A stretch of DNA of 64,000 bases from Sinorhizobium psoraleae (GTDB taxonomy: Bacteria > Pseudomonadota > Alphaproteobacteria > Rhizobiales > Rhizobiaceae). Positions 1 to 9,060 of the stretch are shown here, one piece after another. The notes below the pieces were generated by a model. The model had not been told where the DNA came from. It saw only the letters and a program-made list of their open reading frames with translations, and ran no database searches. Within the stretch, counting starts at the first letter, position 1, and the number at the start of each line of letters is the position of its first letter. The stretch is taken from positions 694,699 to 758,698 of the forward strand of contig NZ_JABEKV010000001.1 of assembly GCF_013283645.1 (NCBI RefSeq). Direction: 5' to 3'. Made by a program: the position numbers and the translations under genes.

Positions 1-217
1 CCCAGAGCACGACATCAAGCGCAATCGGAGTGATCAGGTAGATTATCCAGACGACGGTCACCAGCGTCGGGTAGCGAAGCAGGAAGTCTCGGCGTTCTCT
101 TTCCAACCTTCGAAAAACACCAAGTCCGGCGGACATGAAAGATGCTTGAACGGCGACTGTTGCCGCAATGAGACCACACGCTATGGCCAGCCGAAATAGC
201 ACCCACGCCTCCACCAT
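1..217 (-). CDS. Membrane protein, N-terminal part only (runs off left edge)
   Basis: A reading frame on the minus strand starts with ATG at 217 and stays open to base 1, giving 72 residues. It begins MVEAWVLFRLAIACGLIAA and contains two hydrophobic stretches (about residues 4-30 and 50-70) separated by a basic segment, RRLERERRDF. This is the pattern of two membrane helices joined by a cytoplasmic loop. Nothing in this fragment identifies a family; small ion-channel or other polytopic membrane proteins are possible. It diverges from the radical SAM gene to its right. Confidence 0.5.
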   Translation of the reverse strand, partial: MVEAWVLFRLAIACGLIAATVAVQASFMSAGLGVFRRLERERRDFLLRYPTLVTVVWIIYLITPIALDVVLW

Positions 218-412
218 GGCGGATCGACCAGAACGCGCTATTGCCGCCGCCAGCAGTGTAGCAAAGACTGCCTGATCGGTGAACAGTGTCGCCAGAGCGC
301 TAAGTTGCGCCCGGCCCGTTCTGGCAGCCGCCGGACGGGTTACCGCCTGAGGAAGGGAGTTTTTGTACCGGCTCCGCAGATTGCACTGAGAAATGAAAGA
401 ATTTGCGTGGTC

Positions 413-426
413 TTGCCTTGTGGCAA
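413..426 (+). promoter_or_regulatory. Candidate FixK/FNR box upstream of radical SAM gene
   Basis: TTGCC-TTGT-GGCAA is a perfect palindrome fitting TTGNN-N4-NNCAA and the FixK2-like form TTGC-N6-GCAA. Class II spacing would put transcription start near 461, just before the proposed start codon at 473. The -10 region (about 449-456) is not convincing, so this is the weakest of the five boxes in the window. Confidence 0.4.
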
Positions 427-472
427 GGCTCTGTTAGGCTTCGCCATTGCTTCAAACGCGAAAGATACAACC

Positions 473-2253
473 TTGTCGCATGTTTCGGAAGCTGAGGGGA
501 GACGTTTCCAGCTCATCCTGATCAAGCCCTCGCACTATGATGACGATGGCTACGTGATCCGCTGGTGGCGCGCGATGATCCCCTCGAACTCACTCGCCGC
601 GCTCTATGGCATTGCCGCTGACTGTGCTGAGCGCAAGGTGCTCGGCCCGGATGTTTCCATCGATATTACGGTGATCGACGAGACGAATACGCGGATAGAT
701 TTCCCGGCGCTTCTGCGCATGTTTAGCCGACACGACAATTTTGGCTTGGTGGCTCTTGTCGGGGTCCAATCCAACCAGTTTCCACGCGCCCTCGATATTG
801 CGCGGCCGTTCCGCGCGGCTGGCATCCCCGTTGCCTTGGGCGGCTTTCATGTGTCAGGCTGTCTTGCCATGCTGGACAGCAAGGCCGTAGAACTCGACGC
901 GTGCCGGGAGATGGGCATTTCCATGTTTGCGGGCGAGGCCGAGGGCCGTCTTGACGCGGTGCTGCGGGATGCGGCGACCGGCAGACTAGCGCCGATCTAC
1001 AACTTCATCAACGACCTGCCCGGCCTTGACGGCACGCCGGTCCCGTTCCTGCCGAAGGAAAACGTCGCTCACACGTTCGGCCTTAGCACGAGCTTTGATG
1101 CCGGGCGCGGCTGTCCCTATCAATGTTCCTTCTGCACGATCATCAACGTGCAGGGGCGCAAGTCGCGCTTCCGTTCGGCCGACGACATCGAGAAGCTGGT
1201 GCGGATGAACTGGGCGCAGGGCGTCCACAAATTCTTCATCACCGACGACAATTTCGCCCGCAATAAGGAATGGGAGGCGATCTTCGACCGGCTGATCGAA
1301 CTACGAGAGAAAGACGGTATCCCACTCGGCTTGATGATCCAGGTCGATACGCTCTGCCACAAGATCCCGAACTTCATTGAGAAGGCAAAGCGCGCCGGCG
1401 TTACCCGCGTTTTCATCGGCCTCGAGAACGTCAATCCGGACAATCTCGCCGCAGCAAAGAAGCACCAGAACAAGATCACCGAATACCGCAAGATGCTGCT
1501 TGCCTGGAAGGCGCAGGGCATCATGACGCTCGCGGGCTATATCTCGGCTTTCCGGCGGATACGCCCGAGACCATCCGGCGCGACATCGCCATCATCCAAC
1601 ACGAACTGCCGGTCGACATCGTCGAGTTCTTCGTCCTCACGCCGCTGCCGGGCTCGGAGGACCATCAGAAGCTGTGGAAGAGCGGCGTCGAGATGGCGGC
1701 CGACCTCAACGTCTATGATGTCGAGCATGTGTGCACGGCGCATCCGGGGATGAGCCGTGAGGCGTGGGAGAACATCTACCGCGAGGCATGGCAGCTCTAC
1801 TATTCGCCCGAGCACATGAAGACGCTGCTGCGCCGCGCGGCCGCGACGGGCGTGCCGCTTGGAAGCCTCATCAAGCTGCTCGTTTCCTTTGCGACGATGG
1901 TGCCGCTCGAAAACGTCCATCCGCTGCAGAGCGGTCTTCTGCGCCTGAAGCGGCCGTCGGAGCGGCGGCCGGGCATGAAGCGGGTACATCCGCTGATCTT
2001 TTGGCCGCAGTTTATATGGGAGACGGCGCGCAAGCATGTGGCGCTCGCAGGCGCGATCGTCCGGTTGGCTGCTACCGTCTACAGGATCTCCCGCGATCCG
2101 GCTTCAAAGGTCTACCTGGATCAGGCGCTGATGCCGGTTGGAGCCGATGACGAGGAGACGCTCGATCTGTTCATCAAGACTGCCGGCGGCACGGCAGCGG
2201 TGGCGCATGTGAAGAGGGTCGCGGCGCTCACCCGTGGCACTCCGGCGGTCTAG
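473..2253 (+). pseudogene. B12-binding/radical SAM protein gene with one-base frameshift
   Basis: The first frame (from TTG 473 to about 1543) encodes a Rossmann-like cobalamin-binding domain followed by a radical SAM core with the cluster motif in GCPYQCSFC (CxxxCxxC). At 1541-1548 the sequence ATCTCGGC shifts the frame. Adding one base there (ATCCTCGGC) restores LAGYILGFPADTPETIRRD and an unbroken frame to the stop at 2253, for 593 residues in total. Without it the product ends at 1753 in a Ser/Arg-rich nonsense tail. The start is uncertain: an upstream in-frame TTG at 305 exists, but the recognisable domain begins around RRFQLILIKPSHYDDDG. The substrate is unknown; B12-radical SAM enzymes often do methylations or ring rearrangements. 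It is a real inactivating mutation or a sequencing error. Confidence 0.75.
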
Positions 2254-2559
2254 CCACTTGCAGTCGCGATGCGCAGTTCGTCGTTTGCATCTGCTTGTGA
2301 GGTGTTTGGACACAGGGGTGCGTCAATACAGGGGCGGTAGGCTCATTTCCCTCCCAAGCCTGCGGGGTCGCGGCGCCGCTTGTGTCCCCGGCAACCTGTG
2401 GTTACCAATGATAGATTATGCGACTTCGAAGCCAAAGCTGGTACACTGCCGACAGAGGTTTCGTTTGAGCCTTGGCCCCGTCTCCGCCCTGCTCCTTCCT
2501 TCATGTCGGAGCGCCAAAAGTGCCTTCGACCCTGCAGTACAAAGGTCGATGTTGGGCCA
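2254..2559. other. Convergent intergenic stretch, no gene seen
   Basis: About 300 bases between the ends of the radical SAM gene and the Crp/Fnr gene. The open frames here are short and have no ribosome-binding site or recognisable product. I see no clear terminator. Confidence 0.5.
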
Positions 2560-3204
2560 CTAAAGACACAAGTTCTGAAGCGCGCGATACTCAAGGATCT
2601 CGATGCCGCGAGCACCGTATAAGTTGATAATGCGCTTGTTCTTCAGCTTCGTAAGCGAACGCGAAACGGTCTCGATCGTCAGCCCGAGATAGTCGGCGAC
2701 ATCGACGCGGGGCATGGATAGTTCGAACCTATGCGAATGACCCGAACGATCCGACATTTCGAGTAGGAATGCCGCGACCCTTTCGACGGCGCTTTGGCGG
2801 CCAATGACCAATTGGTGTTCCTGAGCCGACAGGAAGTTCTCCAACACCGCTGGCAACAAACCCTGCCAGATAAGCGGATCTTCGTGGAGGCTGACGCTCT
2901 TTACACCAGTGACACCTATCGCTTCGGCGTTGGAACGGTGCAGGTCCTCATTTTGCAGACCGAACCAGTTTCCTCCGAAATGGAATGCAAGAATTTGTCG
3001 TCGGCCGTTCGCAAGCACGCGGTACACGCGAACGGCCCCGAATTCTACTCGGTAGGCCTGACCGGCCCTTTCCCCGGAAGAGTAAATGCTTTGTCCGTTG
3101 ACGAAGCTGCTGATCGGCCTCGACTCGACTTCCCCTTGCGTATGCGGCCCCATGGGGACGGTACCTATGAATCTCCCCGAGTGAGCCAATATTGACGTAT
3201 GCAT
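2560..3204 (-). CDS. Crp/Fnr-family transcriptional regulator, FixK-like
   Basis: A 214-residue regulator with an N-terminal cyclic-nucleotide-binding-type beta barrel (about residues 30-125), a dimerisation helix (about 128-150) and a C-terminal winged helix-turn-helix (about 163-200). The recognition helix reads LTIETVSRSL; Glu178, Ser181 and Arg182 match the E-x2-S-R contacts by which FNR and FixK read TTGA half-sites. The only cysteine is near the C-terminus (NLCL), so it lacks the N-terminal Fe-S cysteines of FNR/FnrN and should not sense oxygen through a cluster itself, as in FixK. Start ATG 3204 is chosen because GGGAG lies just upstream; a frame extending to 3333 has no such site. It is the obvious local candidate to bind the TTGNN-N4-NNCAA boxes in this region. 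Confidence 0.9.
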   Translation of the reverse strand: MHTSILAHSGRFIGTVPMGPHTQGEVESRPISSFVNGQSIYSSGERAGQAYRVEFGAVRVYRVLANGRRQILAFHFGGNWFGLQNEDLHRSNAEAIGVTGVKSVSLHEDPLIWQGLLPAVLENFLSAQEHQLVIGRQSAVERVAAFLLEMSDRSGHSHRFELSMPRVDVADYLGLTIETVSRSLTKLKNKRIINLYGARGIEILEYRALQNLCL

Positions 3205-3342
3205 TATTCGACTCCCAATACTGTGCCCTTGCCTTACAAGAACCCTGATCCAGCGGATCTTCCTTGTGTTCTGCGCGCTGAACAGCGAGCAGACCGTTCG
3301 GACGCCGGCTCCGACGCCCAGGTAAAGCGGCAAACTCTCTAA

Positions 3343-3621
3343 TTAGATGAGACCTTTCGCCGGCCCGAGCGCCTGCTCAATCTCTGCCGCCAGGCTCTCT
3401 ACCAAGCTCCTGAACTCCGCGCGGCGCTCCTCGCGTACGTGAAAAGGAAGCTGATCGGCGTGAGCAAGCGCGTTTTCAGCGGCTGCGAAGTCCTCGCACA
3501 TCCCCCTGAAGCTCTCGTCGCGGATCGACAACTCCCTGATCTGCAACGAGCGTGCAGGAAACCGACGCAAGGCCGCTGCCAGGCCGTGTTCCTCGTCACT
3601 CCACCCTGATCGCCCGTTCAT
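3343..3621 (-). CDS. Small conserved-looking hypothetical protein
   Basis: A 92-residue charged, mostly helical protein beginning MNGRSGWSDEEHG. The start at 3621 is preceded by GGAG four bases away; an in-frame upstream ATG at 3657 is less well placed. No signal peptide, membrane helix or known motif is visible. The segment around LSIRDESFRGMCEDFAAAE and the acidic-basic C-terminal helix suggest a small soluble partner protein. It lies upstream of the Crp/Fnr gene on the same strand with a 138-base gap, so the two may be co-transcribed. Confidence 0.6.
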   Translation of the reverse strand: MNGRSGWSDEEHGLAAALRRFPARSLQIRELSIRDESFRGMCEDFAAAENALAHADQLPFHVREERRAEFRSLVESLAAEIEQALGPAKGLI

Positions 3622-3659
3622 TTCGCTCCACCCCTCCGAGCTCGAAATGAAATACAACT

Positions 3660-3981
3660 TTAATACATCGGTCTAATATATATTGCGCTTTGACCGGGTG
3701 CGGACGTAAGATACGGGAGCTTACAGTACCGCTGGACACAAGCTTGCGTTGTGTCGATTGGGGGCGGACATGGTAGCAGACCAGCGGGGCGTCCGGGTCG
3801 AACCGACAACTGCTCCTCGAGAACATCCGAAAGGAGGTCGCCTTGCGAATTCGTCGTCCTGAGGACCAACAGCACTTCATCGAAGGTTTGCGAGAGGCGG
3901 GCGTATCGGTCCCCGAAAATTGAGTCTGAACAGGCCTCGAGCAAAGGACATTCGCTACAGTGATGCGCCCCACGTAAATGG
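3660..3981 (-). other. Possible small cysteine-motif ORF, otherwise empty 360-base gap
   Basis: Between the 92-residue protein and the AI-2E exporter no gene stands out. One minus-strand frame (3660-4037, overlapping the exporter end) contains HHCSECPLLEACSDSIFGD followed by a helical stretch ending around SDVLEEQLSVRPGRP, which looks more protein-like than the other frames. It has no convincing ribosome-binding site, and its C-terminal part is not conserved-looking. It may be a degraded gene. Confidence 0.25.
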
Positions 3982-5121
3982 TCACGTCTGGCGCGGCAAT
4001 CGTGAAGACTCAGGCAGTGACTTTTCCGGCACCGCACCCGAATGCATCCAGATCATCAGCAAATCATGGAAGACACTAAGGACGATCGGCCCCAGGAACA
4101 GGCCGATCAGGCCGTAGGAGAGCGTGCCGCCGAGCACCCCTAGCAAGATGACAAGCGTTGGCGTTGAAAGCCCGCGCGCCACCAAGATCGGTTTCATAAC
4201 GTTGTCGATGATAAAGAGCGGTGTCAGCAAAAGTGTAAACAAGACTGCCGGGCCGAAGTCCATCGCCACCCAGGCCCAGATTATCACGGGTAGCAAAACC
4301 AGCGCCGGCCCGATCTGAACGATGCAGAGAATGAGCACGACGAAGGCGATTGCACCGGGTGCAGGAACGTCGAACAGGCTCAGCACCAATGCACAGAGAA
4401 ACGCCTGCAGCAGCGCAACGCCAATAACGCCGCGTGCCACATTGCGAATCGTTGCCGCCGCCAGCCGCACGAACCCGACGCCCCTGTCCCCACCCATCCT
4501 GCTGGCGAAGCCTTGCGCAGTCTCCGCGAGCCGCTCTCCGGATCCGAAAAGAAATCCGGCAACAAGCACGGAAACCACGAAGCCGAGCAAGTCGACGCCG
4601 ATACTCGCGATCTTGCCGAGAGCCTTGCTCCCCGCCTGCAGCAGCGAAGGCTCGAGTTGCCTTAGAACAGCCTCAAGATTGCCAGACGCCATACCCCAGG
4701 CAGCATAAATGCGCTCGCCGATCATTGGCCAATTGCGAACACTCTCGGGGGGTACTGGTATCAGCAACGAACCATTGTCTAGTCTTGCAAGCAGCGCTTG
4801 GACTCCTTCGGCAAAGCTGACGGCAATGGCCGCAAGCGGACCGACGATGACGGCCAGACAGACCACCGTGATCAGGACCGCTGCCAGCCGAGGCCGGGTG
4901 CCGAGCATGGCTGCAAGGGCGGCGTGGGCCGGATAAAGCGCGACGGCCAAGATCGCTGCCCAGACGAGAATGATCGCGAATGGGGCGATTAGCGTCAGGG
5001 ACCAATAGGCGAAAAGCGCGACTATGCCGATCCTGACAATCTCGGTGATCTTTGCCTCGATGGATGATCGACCGGTTGGGTCACCTCGGACCGGACTCGT
5101 TCGGGATGGATCGTCATCCAT
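3982..5121 (-). CDS. AI-2E family transporter (PerM/YdiK-type permease)
   Basis: A 379-residue integral membrane protein of the AI-2 exporter superfamily (PF01594). It shows the family layout: two or three helices near the N-terminus, a soluble middle portion (about residues 120-190) and a C-terminal bundle including FLFGSGERLAETAQG, NVARGVIGVALLQAF and the signature near GLSTPTLVILLGVLGG...LIGLFLGPIVLSV. Substrates of most members are unknown; some extrude sodium or signalling molecules. Start ATG 5121 is supported by GAGG five bases upstream; the frame opens further to 5184 without one. It is transcribed away from the FixK-box operon to its right. Confidence 0.88.
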   Translation of the reverse strand: MDDDPSRTSPVRGDPTGRSSIEAKITEIVRIGIVALFAYWSLTLIAPFAIILVWAAILAVALYPAHAALAAMLGTRPRLAAVLITVVCLAVIVGPLAAIAVSFAEGVQALLARLDNGSLLIPVPPESVRNWPMIGERIYAAWGMASGNLEAVLRQLEPSLLQAGSKALGKIASIGVDLLGFVVSVLVAGFLFGSGERLAETAQGFASRMGGDRGVGFVRLAAATIRNVARGVIGVALLQAFLCALVLSLFDVPAPGAIAFVVLILCIVQIGPALVLLPVIIWAWVAMDFGPAVLFTLLLTPLFIIDNVMKPILVARGLSTPTLVILLGVLGGTLSYGLIGLFLGPIVLSVFHDLLMIWMHSGAVPEKSLPESSRLPRQT

Positions 5122-5419
5122 TCTCGCCTCACTTTTCCACGCAGCAACGCAAATCAAAGCCAAAACGTCCGCGGCCTGCCGCAACGCCGTCGCTCAGGGT
5201 GCAGTTTCGGCGAACATTGAACTGAAGGACGCCGTCTCCCGCATGCTCCGCCTCAAGCGTGGCGGCGAGTGCGCCTCATGCAACGCGCTCTTGGAGATGG
5301 TACGCCGCCTGCGACCACGTTGCAGTAACATACCGTAGCATACGTCATTCGACGCTTACAGATGCCATTGAGGCAGTTCACCATCGAGGCTAATCGAGCG
5401 ACCCTGTCACGTGTCGACT
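5122..5419. other. Intergenic stretch between divergent units
   Basis: The region between the AI-2E exporter start and the FixK box at 5420 contains no supportable gene. A plus-strand frame (5024-5338) overlaps the exporter start and ends in a Cys-containing segment, but has no ribosome-binding site. Promoter sequences for the exporter should lie here but I cannot pick them out. Confidence 0.45.
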
Positions 5420-5468
5420 TTGACTGCGATCAATGCCAGCGGAGCATATTTTCGCGTATCATTCCATC
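5420..5468 (+). promoter_or_regulatory. FixK/FNR-dependent promoter of HlyD-SulP-PPK2 operon
   Basis: TTGAC-TGCG-ATCAA at 5420-5433 matches the FixK consensus closely. A -10-like TATCAT lies at 5457-5462, which puts the start of transcription near 5468, about 41.5 bases from the box centre. This is class II activation geometry. The first gene starts at 5535. Confidence 0.78.
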
Positions 5469-5534
5469 GGGAGTTAAATATTTTCGCGAAGCAATTGAGT
5501 TTACGGCCGGCCTTCAGCAAAGAGGAGTGCAGAG

Positions 5535-6041
5535 ATGGAAGAGTCGCATCCGGCCGCGGTCGACCATTTGCCGCCTTTCATAACCGCGCCAGGGCAGACG
5601 GACGTCCTTTTTACCGTGATGCTCGTCTTCGTGCTACTGATGGTCTTCCTAGTCGGCATTCTGTATCTGCGGCTGCACGCCCTGCCGGAACACATGGCGC
5701 ATGGCGCCAGCAAGGGGCAGTTGCAGATCATCGGCGTGCTATGTTTGATCGCGCTCTTCACCCACAATCATCTGTTCTGGATCGCCGCGCTGCTGCTCGC
5801 CATGGTCGAATTTCCGGACTTTTCCTCCCCTGTGAAGTCGATCGCCCGCTCGCTCGCCAGGATTGCCCGCCGCGACGAGAGGGCGGACACGCGTGGGCCG
5901 CAACAGAGCGGAGCGACGACGACATCCGAGTCGCCGCCGAATGCGCCGCCATCCAGGGCGCCGCGCTCGAACGAGCCGCAATGGGTGCAACTCGAAGCCC
6001 CGCCGTTTCCTGGCGACGACAAGATCGAGCGAAGGGGGTGA
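5535..6041 (+). CDS. Small membrane protein, first gene of HlyD-SulP-PPK2 operon
   Basis: A 168-residue protein with two hydrophobic helices (about residues 24-47 and 64-90) and a proline/serine/arginine-rich hydrophilic C-terminal tail that is likely cytoplasmic. AGGAG sits seven bases before the ATG. The stop is three bases from the start of the HlyD-type gene, so the two are translationally linked. The layout (short two-helix protein in front of an HlyD adaptor) resembles the small inner-membrane subunit that accompanies YibH/AaeA-like adaptors. I recognise no named family. Confidence 0.8.
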   Translation: MEESHPAAVDHLPPFITAPGQTDVLFTVMLVFVLLMVFLVGILYLRLHALPEHMAHGASKGQLQIIGVLCLIALFTHNHLFWIAALLLAMVEFPDFSSPVKSIARSLARIARRDERADTRGPQQSGATTTSESPPNAPPSRAPRSNEPQWVQLEAPPFPGDDKIERRG

Positions 6042-6044
6042 GCC

Positions 6045-7277
6045 ATGCTGGAATTCCTGATCTGCTCGATGCTCACAATCTTTCCCGACTTTCTCTTCCG
6101 CCGCTACGTCCAGGGCAAGCGCATCGGCCGCGAGATCAATCTCTATTCGATGTGGTTCGAGCTGCGCTACGGCATCACCGCCTGCGTGATCCTCACCGTG
6201 TCGCTGATCACGATGATCTTCTATTTCCACCCTTCGACCAGCAATGTCACCGCCGTCTTCCGCACCGTCACCATCCTGCCCGAGTCGACTGGCCGGGTGG
6301 CCGAGGTCTATGTCGGCCTCAATGAGAAGGTCGCGGCCGGCGCACCGCTTTTCCGCCTCGACGATGCCCAGCAGCGGGCGGCGCTTGAAACCGCACGCCG
6401 GCGCGTCGCCGAAATTGAGGCGCAGACGACCGTGGCGCAGAGCGAGCTTGCCTCCGCCGACGGCCTGATCGCACAAGCGCAGGGCGCCTACCTCCAGGCG
6501 CTGAATGAACTTCAGACGCAGGTCGAATTGAACCAGCGGAACGCCAACATTGTCTCGAGGCGGGAAATCGAGCGGCTGCAGGTTGCCGCCGACGGCCGCA
6601 AGGGCGCGCTCGCCGCCGCCGTTTCGAACAAGCAGACCCTGGAGACGAAGATCTCCTCGCTCCTGCCGGCGCAGAAGGCAAGCGCCGAGGCGGCACTCGC
6701 CCAGGCTCAGGTGGACTTGGACAAGACGACGGTGCGCGCCGGCGTCGCCGGCACCGTGCAGCAATTTACCCTTCGGCCCGGCGACATCGTCAATCCGATG
6801 ATCCGCACCGCGGGCGTCCTCGTGCCCGAACAGGCCGGGCGCGTGGCACTTGTCGCCGGCTTCGGCCAGATAGAGGCGCAGGTGATGAAGGCCGGGATGA
6901 TCGCCGAGGCGACCTGCATCGGCAAGCCCTTCACCATCATCCCGATGGTCGTCACCGAGGTGCAGGACGTCATCGCCGCTGGCCAGTATCGGCCGACGGA
7001 CCTGCTCGTCGACGCCCAGCAACTGGCACGCCCGGGCACACTGACGGCTTATCTGGAGCCGCTCTATCAGAGTCAGTTCAGCGGCATTCCGCCGGGAAGC
7101 AGTTGCATCGCCAATGCCTATACCAGCAATCATGACGCGCTCCATGAGCCCGGCATCAGCACGCAACGCTGGCTGTACCTACATGTCATCGACGCCGTCG
7201 GGCTGGTGCACGCGGCGATCCTCCGGCTGCAGGCGCTGCTCTTGCCCGTCCAGACGCTCGTCCTGACAGGTCACTGA
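6045..7277 (+). CDS. HlyD-family periplasmic adaptor / membrane fusion protein
   Basis: A 410-residue membrane fusion protein. One N-terminal membrane anchor (about residues 45-65) precedes a biotinyl-lipoyl-like half (VTILPESTGRVAEVYVGLNE), a long alanine/glutamine-rich coiled-coil hairpin (about 110-225), the second lipoyl half (TTVRAGVAGTVQQFTLRPGD) and a beta-barrel domain. Such adaptors bridge an inner-membrane pump to the outer membrane. No ABC, MFS or TolC partner is adjacent; the nearest transporter is the SulP protein 15 bases downstream. It belongs to the FixK-box operon starting at 5535. Confidence 0.88.
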   Translation: MLEFLICSMLTIFPDFLFRRYVQGKRIGREINLYSMWFELRYGITACVILTVSLITMIFYFHPSTSNVTAVFRTVTILPESTGRVAEVYVGLNEKVAAGAPLFRLDDAQQRAALETARRRVAEIEAQTTVAQSELASADGLIAQAQGAYLQALNELQTQVELNQRNANIVSRREIERLQVAADGRKGALAAAVSNKQTLETKISSLLPAQKASAEAALAQAQVDLDKTTVRAGVAGTVQQFTLRPGDIVNPMIRTAGVLVPEQAGRVALVAGFGQIEAQVMKAGMIAEATCIGKPFTIIPMVVTEVQDVIAAGQYRPTDLLVDAQQLARPGTLTAYLEPLYQSQFSGIPPGSSCIANAYTSNHDALHEPGISTQRWLYLHVIDAVGLVHAAILRLQALLLPVQTLVLTGH

Positions 7278-7292
7278 TCCGGAGGCAACGGC

Positions 7293-8993
7293 ATGGGGCT
7301 GACCCTTTCTCGCCTACCGCTGCTTGCGAACCTTGCCGGTTACCGGGCGGGCTGGTTGCGCAGCGATGTCTCTGCCGGGCTCGCGATAGCCGCAGTCGGC
7401 TTGCCGAGCGCCATCGCCTATCCGGCCATCGCCGGCCTTCCGCCGGAGACTGGGCTTTACGCCAGCATCACACCCTTGATCGCCTATGCCCTCGTCGGTC
7501 CCTCGCAACGCCTGATCGTCGGGCCGGACGCCGCGACCATGACCGTGCTGGCTGCGGTGCTTGCCACGGTCTATGCTGTTCCGGGCGTAACCGAGGACAG
7601 GGTCGCGGTGGCGGCCTTGCTTGCGCTCGCCGTCGGCGCGCTGTGCCTGATCGCGCGCGCGGTGCGGCTCGGGGTGCTTGCGACCTTTCTGTCGCGTCCG
7701 ATCCTGATCGGCTTCTTCGCCGGCATTTCGCTTTCGATCCTGATCGGTCAGATAGACCGGGTCACCGGCATCGACATCGAGGCTGATGGCCTAATCGCTC
7801 CCATCCTCGAACTTATCGCCAAGGCGGCCGCGATCCACTGGCCGTCGCTCGCATTGGCGGCCGCGTCATTCGCGCTGCTGCAGGCAGCGCGCATCATGCA
7901 ATCGCCAATACCCGGGCCGGTACTGGTTGTCGCGCTGTCCGTGCTCTTGTCCGCCCTTTTCGATTTCGAAGGGCACGGCATCGCCGTCGTCGGCGACATC
8001 CCCGATGGCCTGCCGTCCTTGACGCTGCCGTCGATCGCGGGCCTCCCCTTCCAGTCGCTCCTGCTTGGCGCCGGCGCCATCTTTCTGGTGAGCTTCGGCT
8101 CCGGCATCATCGCCGCCCGCAGTTTTGGGGCCAAGGGCGGCTATCTGGTTGATCCCAGCCGCGAGCTAGAGGGTTTCGGAGCGGCGAATATCGCCGCCGG
8201 GCTCTTCGGAACCTTTCCCATCACTGCTTCGGACTCGCGCACGGCGGTGAACTTTACCGTCGGTGGCCGGACGCAAGTCGCAAGCATAGTTGCCGCCGCT
8301 GCCCTCATGGCGGTCCTGATGTTCTTTGGCGACGTCCTGCGCATCCTGCCGATCCCCACGCTCGGCGCGGTGCTGGTGGCGACAGCGCTGAGCCTCATCG
8401 ATGTTGCCGCCCTGAAGGAGATCTGGCGCATCAGCCGGATGGAGTTTCTTTTTGCGATCATCGCAATGCTCGGCCCAATCAGTTTCGGCGTGCTGGAAGG
8501 CGTCGTCACCGCCATTGCCGCGACGCTAGTCTACATTTTACGCAAGACGATGTTTCCGCGTGACGCGTTGCTCGGCCGGCTTGCCGGCCACGACGGCTTC
8601 TATAAGCTCCATCGCAACCAGGCGGCGCGGCCGGTGCCCGGTCTTGCCATCTTCATGGTCCAGGGCAGCCTGCTGTTCTTCAACACCGACTACGTCCGGG
8701 AGCGTCTGCGTGCCGTGATCGACGCGTTGCCTGCCAATACCCGCTGGTTCGTCATGGATGCGAGCGCGATCGCCCAGATCGACAGTTCGGCGGCCGCGAT
8801 GCTCGACGAGGTTCACGACGATCTCGGCCAGCGCGGCATCGCGCTTGCGATCGCCGAACTGCATTTCGAGGCGCGCGAGATCCTTGAACGGGCCGGCGTG
8901 ATCGCGAGAATCGGCACCGGGATGATCTTCGAGGATCTGGACGACGCCTTGGCTGCCTTCGAGAAAGGCGGCACCACAAGGGCGGCGCAGTAG
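7293..8993 (+). CDS. SulP family anion transporter with STAS domain
   Basis: A 566-residue SLC26/SulP transporter. The N-terminal transmembrane core carries family landmarks (SDVSAGLAIAAVGLPSAIAYP, LPPETGLYASITPLIAYALVG and PSQRLIVGPDAAT), and the last roughly 120 residues form a cytoplasmic STAS domain (WFVMDASAIAQIDSSAAAML). Relatives carry sulfate, bicarbonate, C4-dicarboxylates or other anions; the substrate cannot be read from sequence. GGAGG lies seven bases before the ATG. It sits between the HlyD adaptor and the polyphosphate kinase in one apparent operon. Confidence 0.92.
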   Translation: MGLTLSRLPLLANLAGYRAGWLRSDVSAGLAIAAVGLPSAIAYPAIAGLPPETGLYASITPLIAYALVGPSQRLIVGPDAATMTVLAAVLATVYAVPGVTEDRVAVAALLALAVGALCLIARAVRLGVLATFLSRPILIGFFAGISLSILIGQIDRVTGIDIEADGLIAPILELIAKAAAIHWPSLALAAASFALLQAARIMQSPIPGPVLVVALSVLLSALFDFEGHGIAVVGDIPDGLPSLTLPSIAGLPFQSLLLGAGAIFLVSFGSGIIAARSFGAKGGYLVDPSRELEGFGAANIAAGLFGTFPITASDSRTAVNFTVGGRTQVASIVAAAALMAVLMFFGDVLRILPIPTLGAVLVATALSLIDVAALKEIWRISRMEFLFAIIAMLGPISFGVLEGVVTAIAATLVYILRKTMFPRDALLGRLAGHDGFYKLHRNQAARPVPGLAIFMVQGSLLFFNTDYVRERLRAVIDALPANTRWFVMDASAIAQIDSSAAAMLDEVHDDLGQRGIALAIAELHFEAREILERAGVIARIGTGMIFEDLDDALAAFEKGGTTRAAQ

Positions 8994-9060
8994 GACCGAC
9001 CGCCTGCCGCACGAATAGTAACTGTTGAAACACAACGGCAATTGGAGATGGGAGGATAGC

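Noticed and set aside
305-472. Longer N-terminus for the radical SAM protein
   Set aside because: The added residues have no family character and would place the candidate box inside the coding region.
5739-7166. A 475-codon minus-strand frame opposite the HlyD gene
   Set aside because: Antisense shadow; the HlyD domain order on the plus strand is unambiguous.
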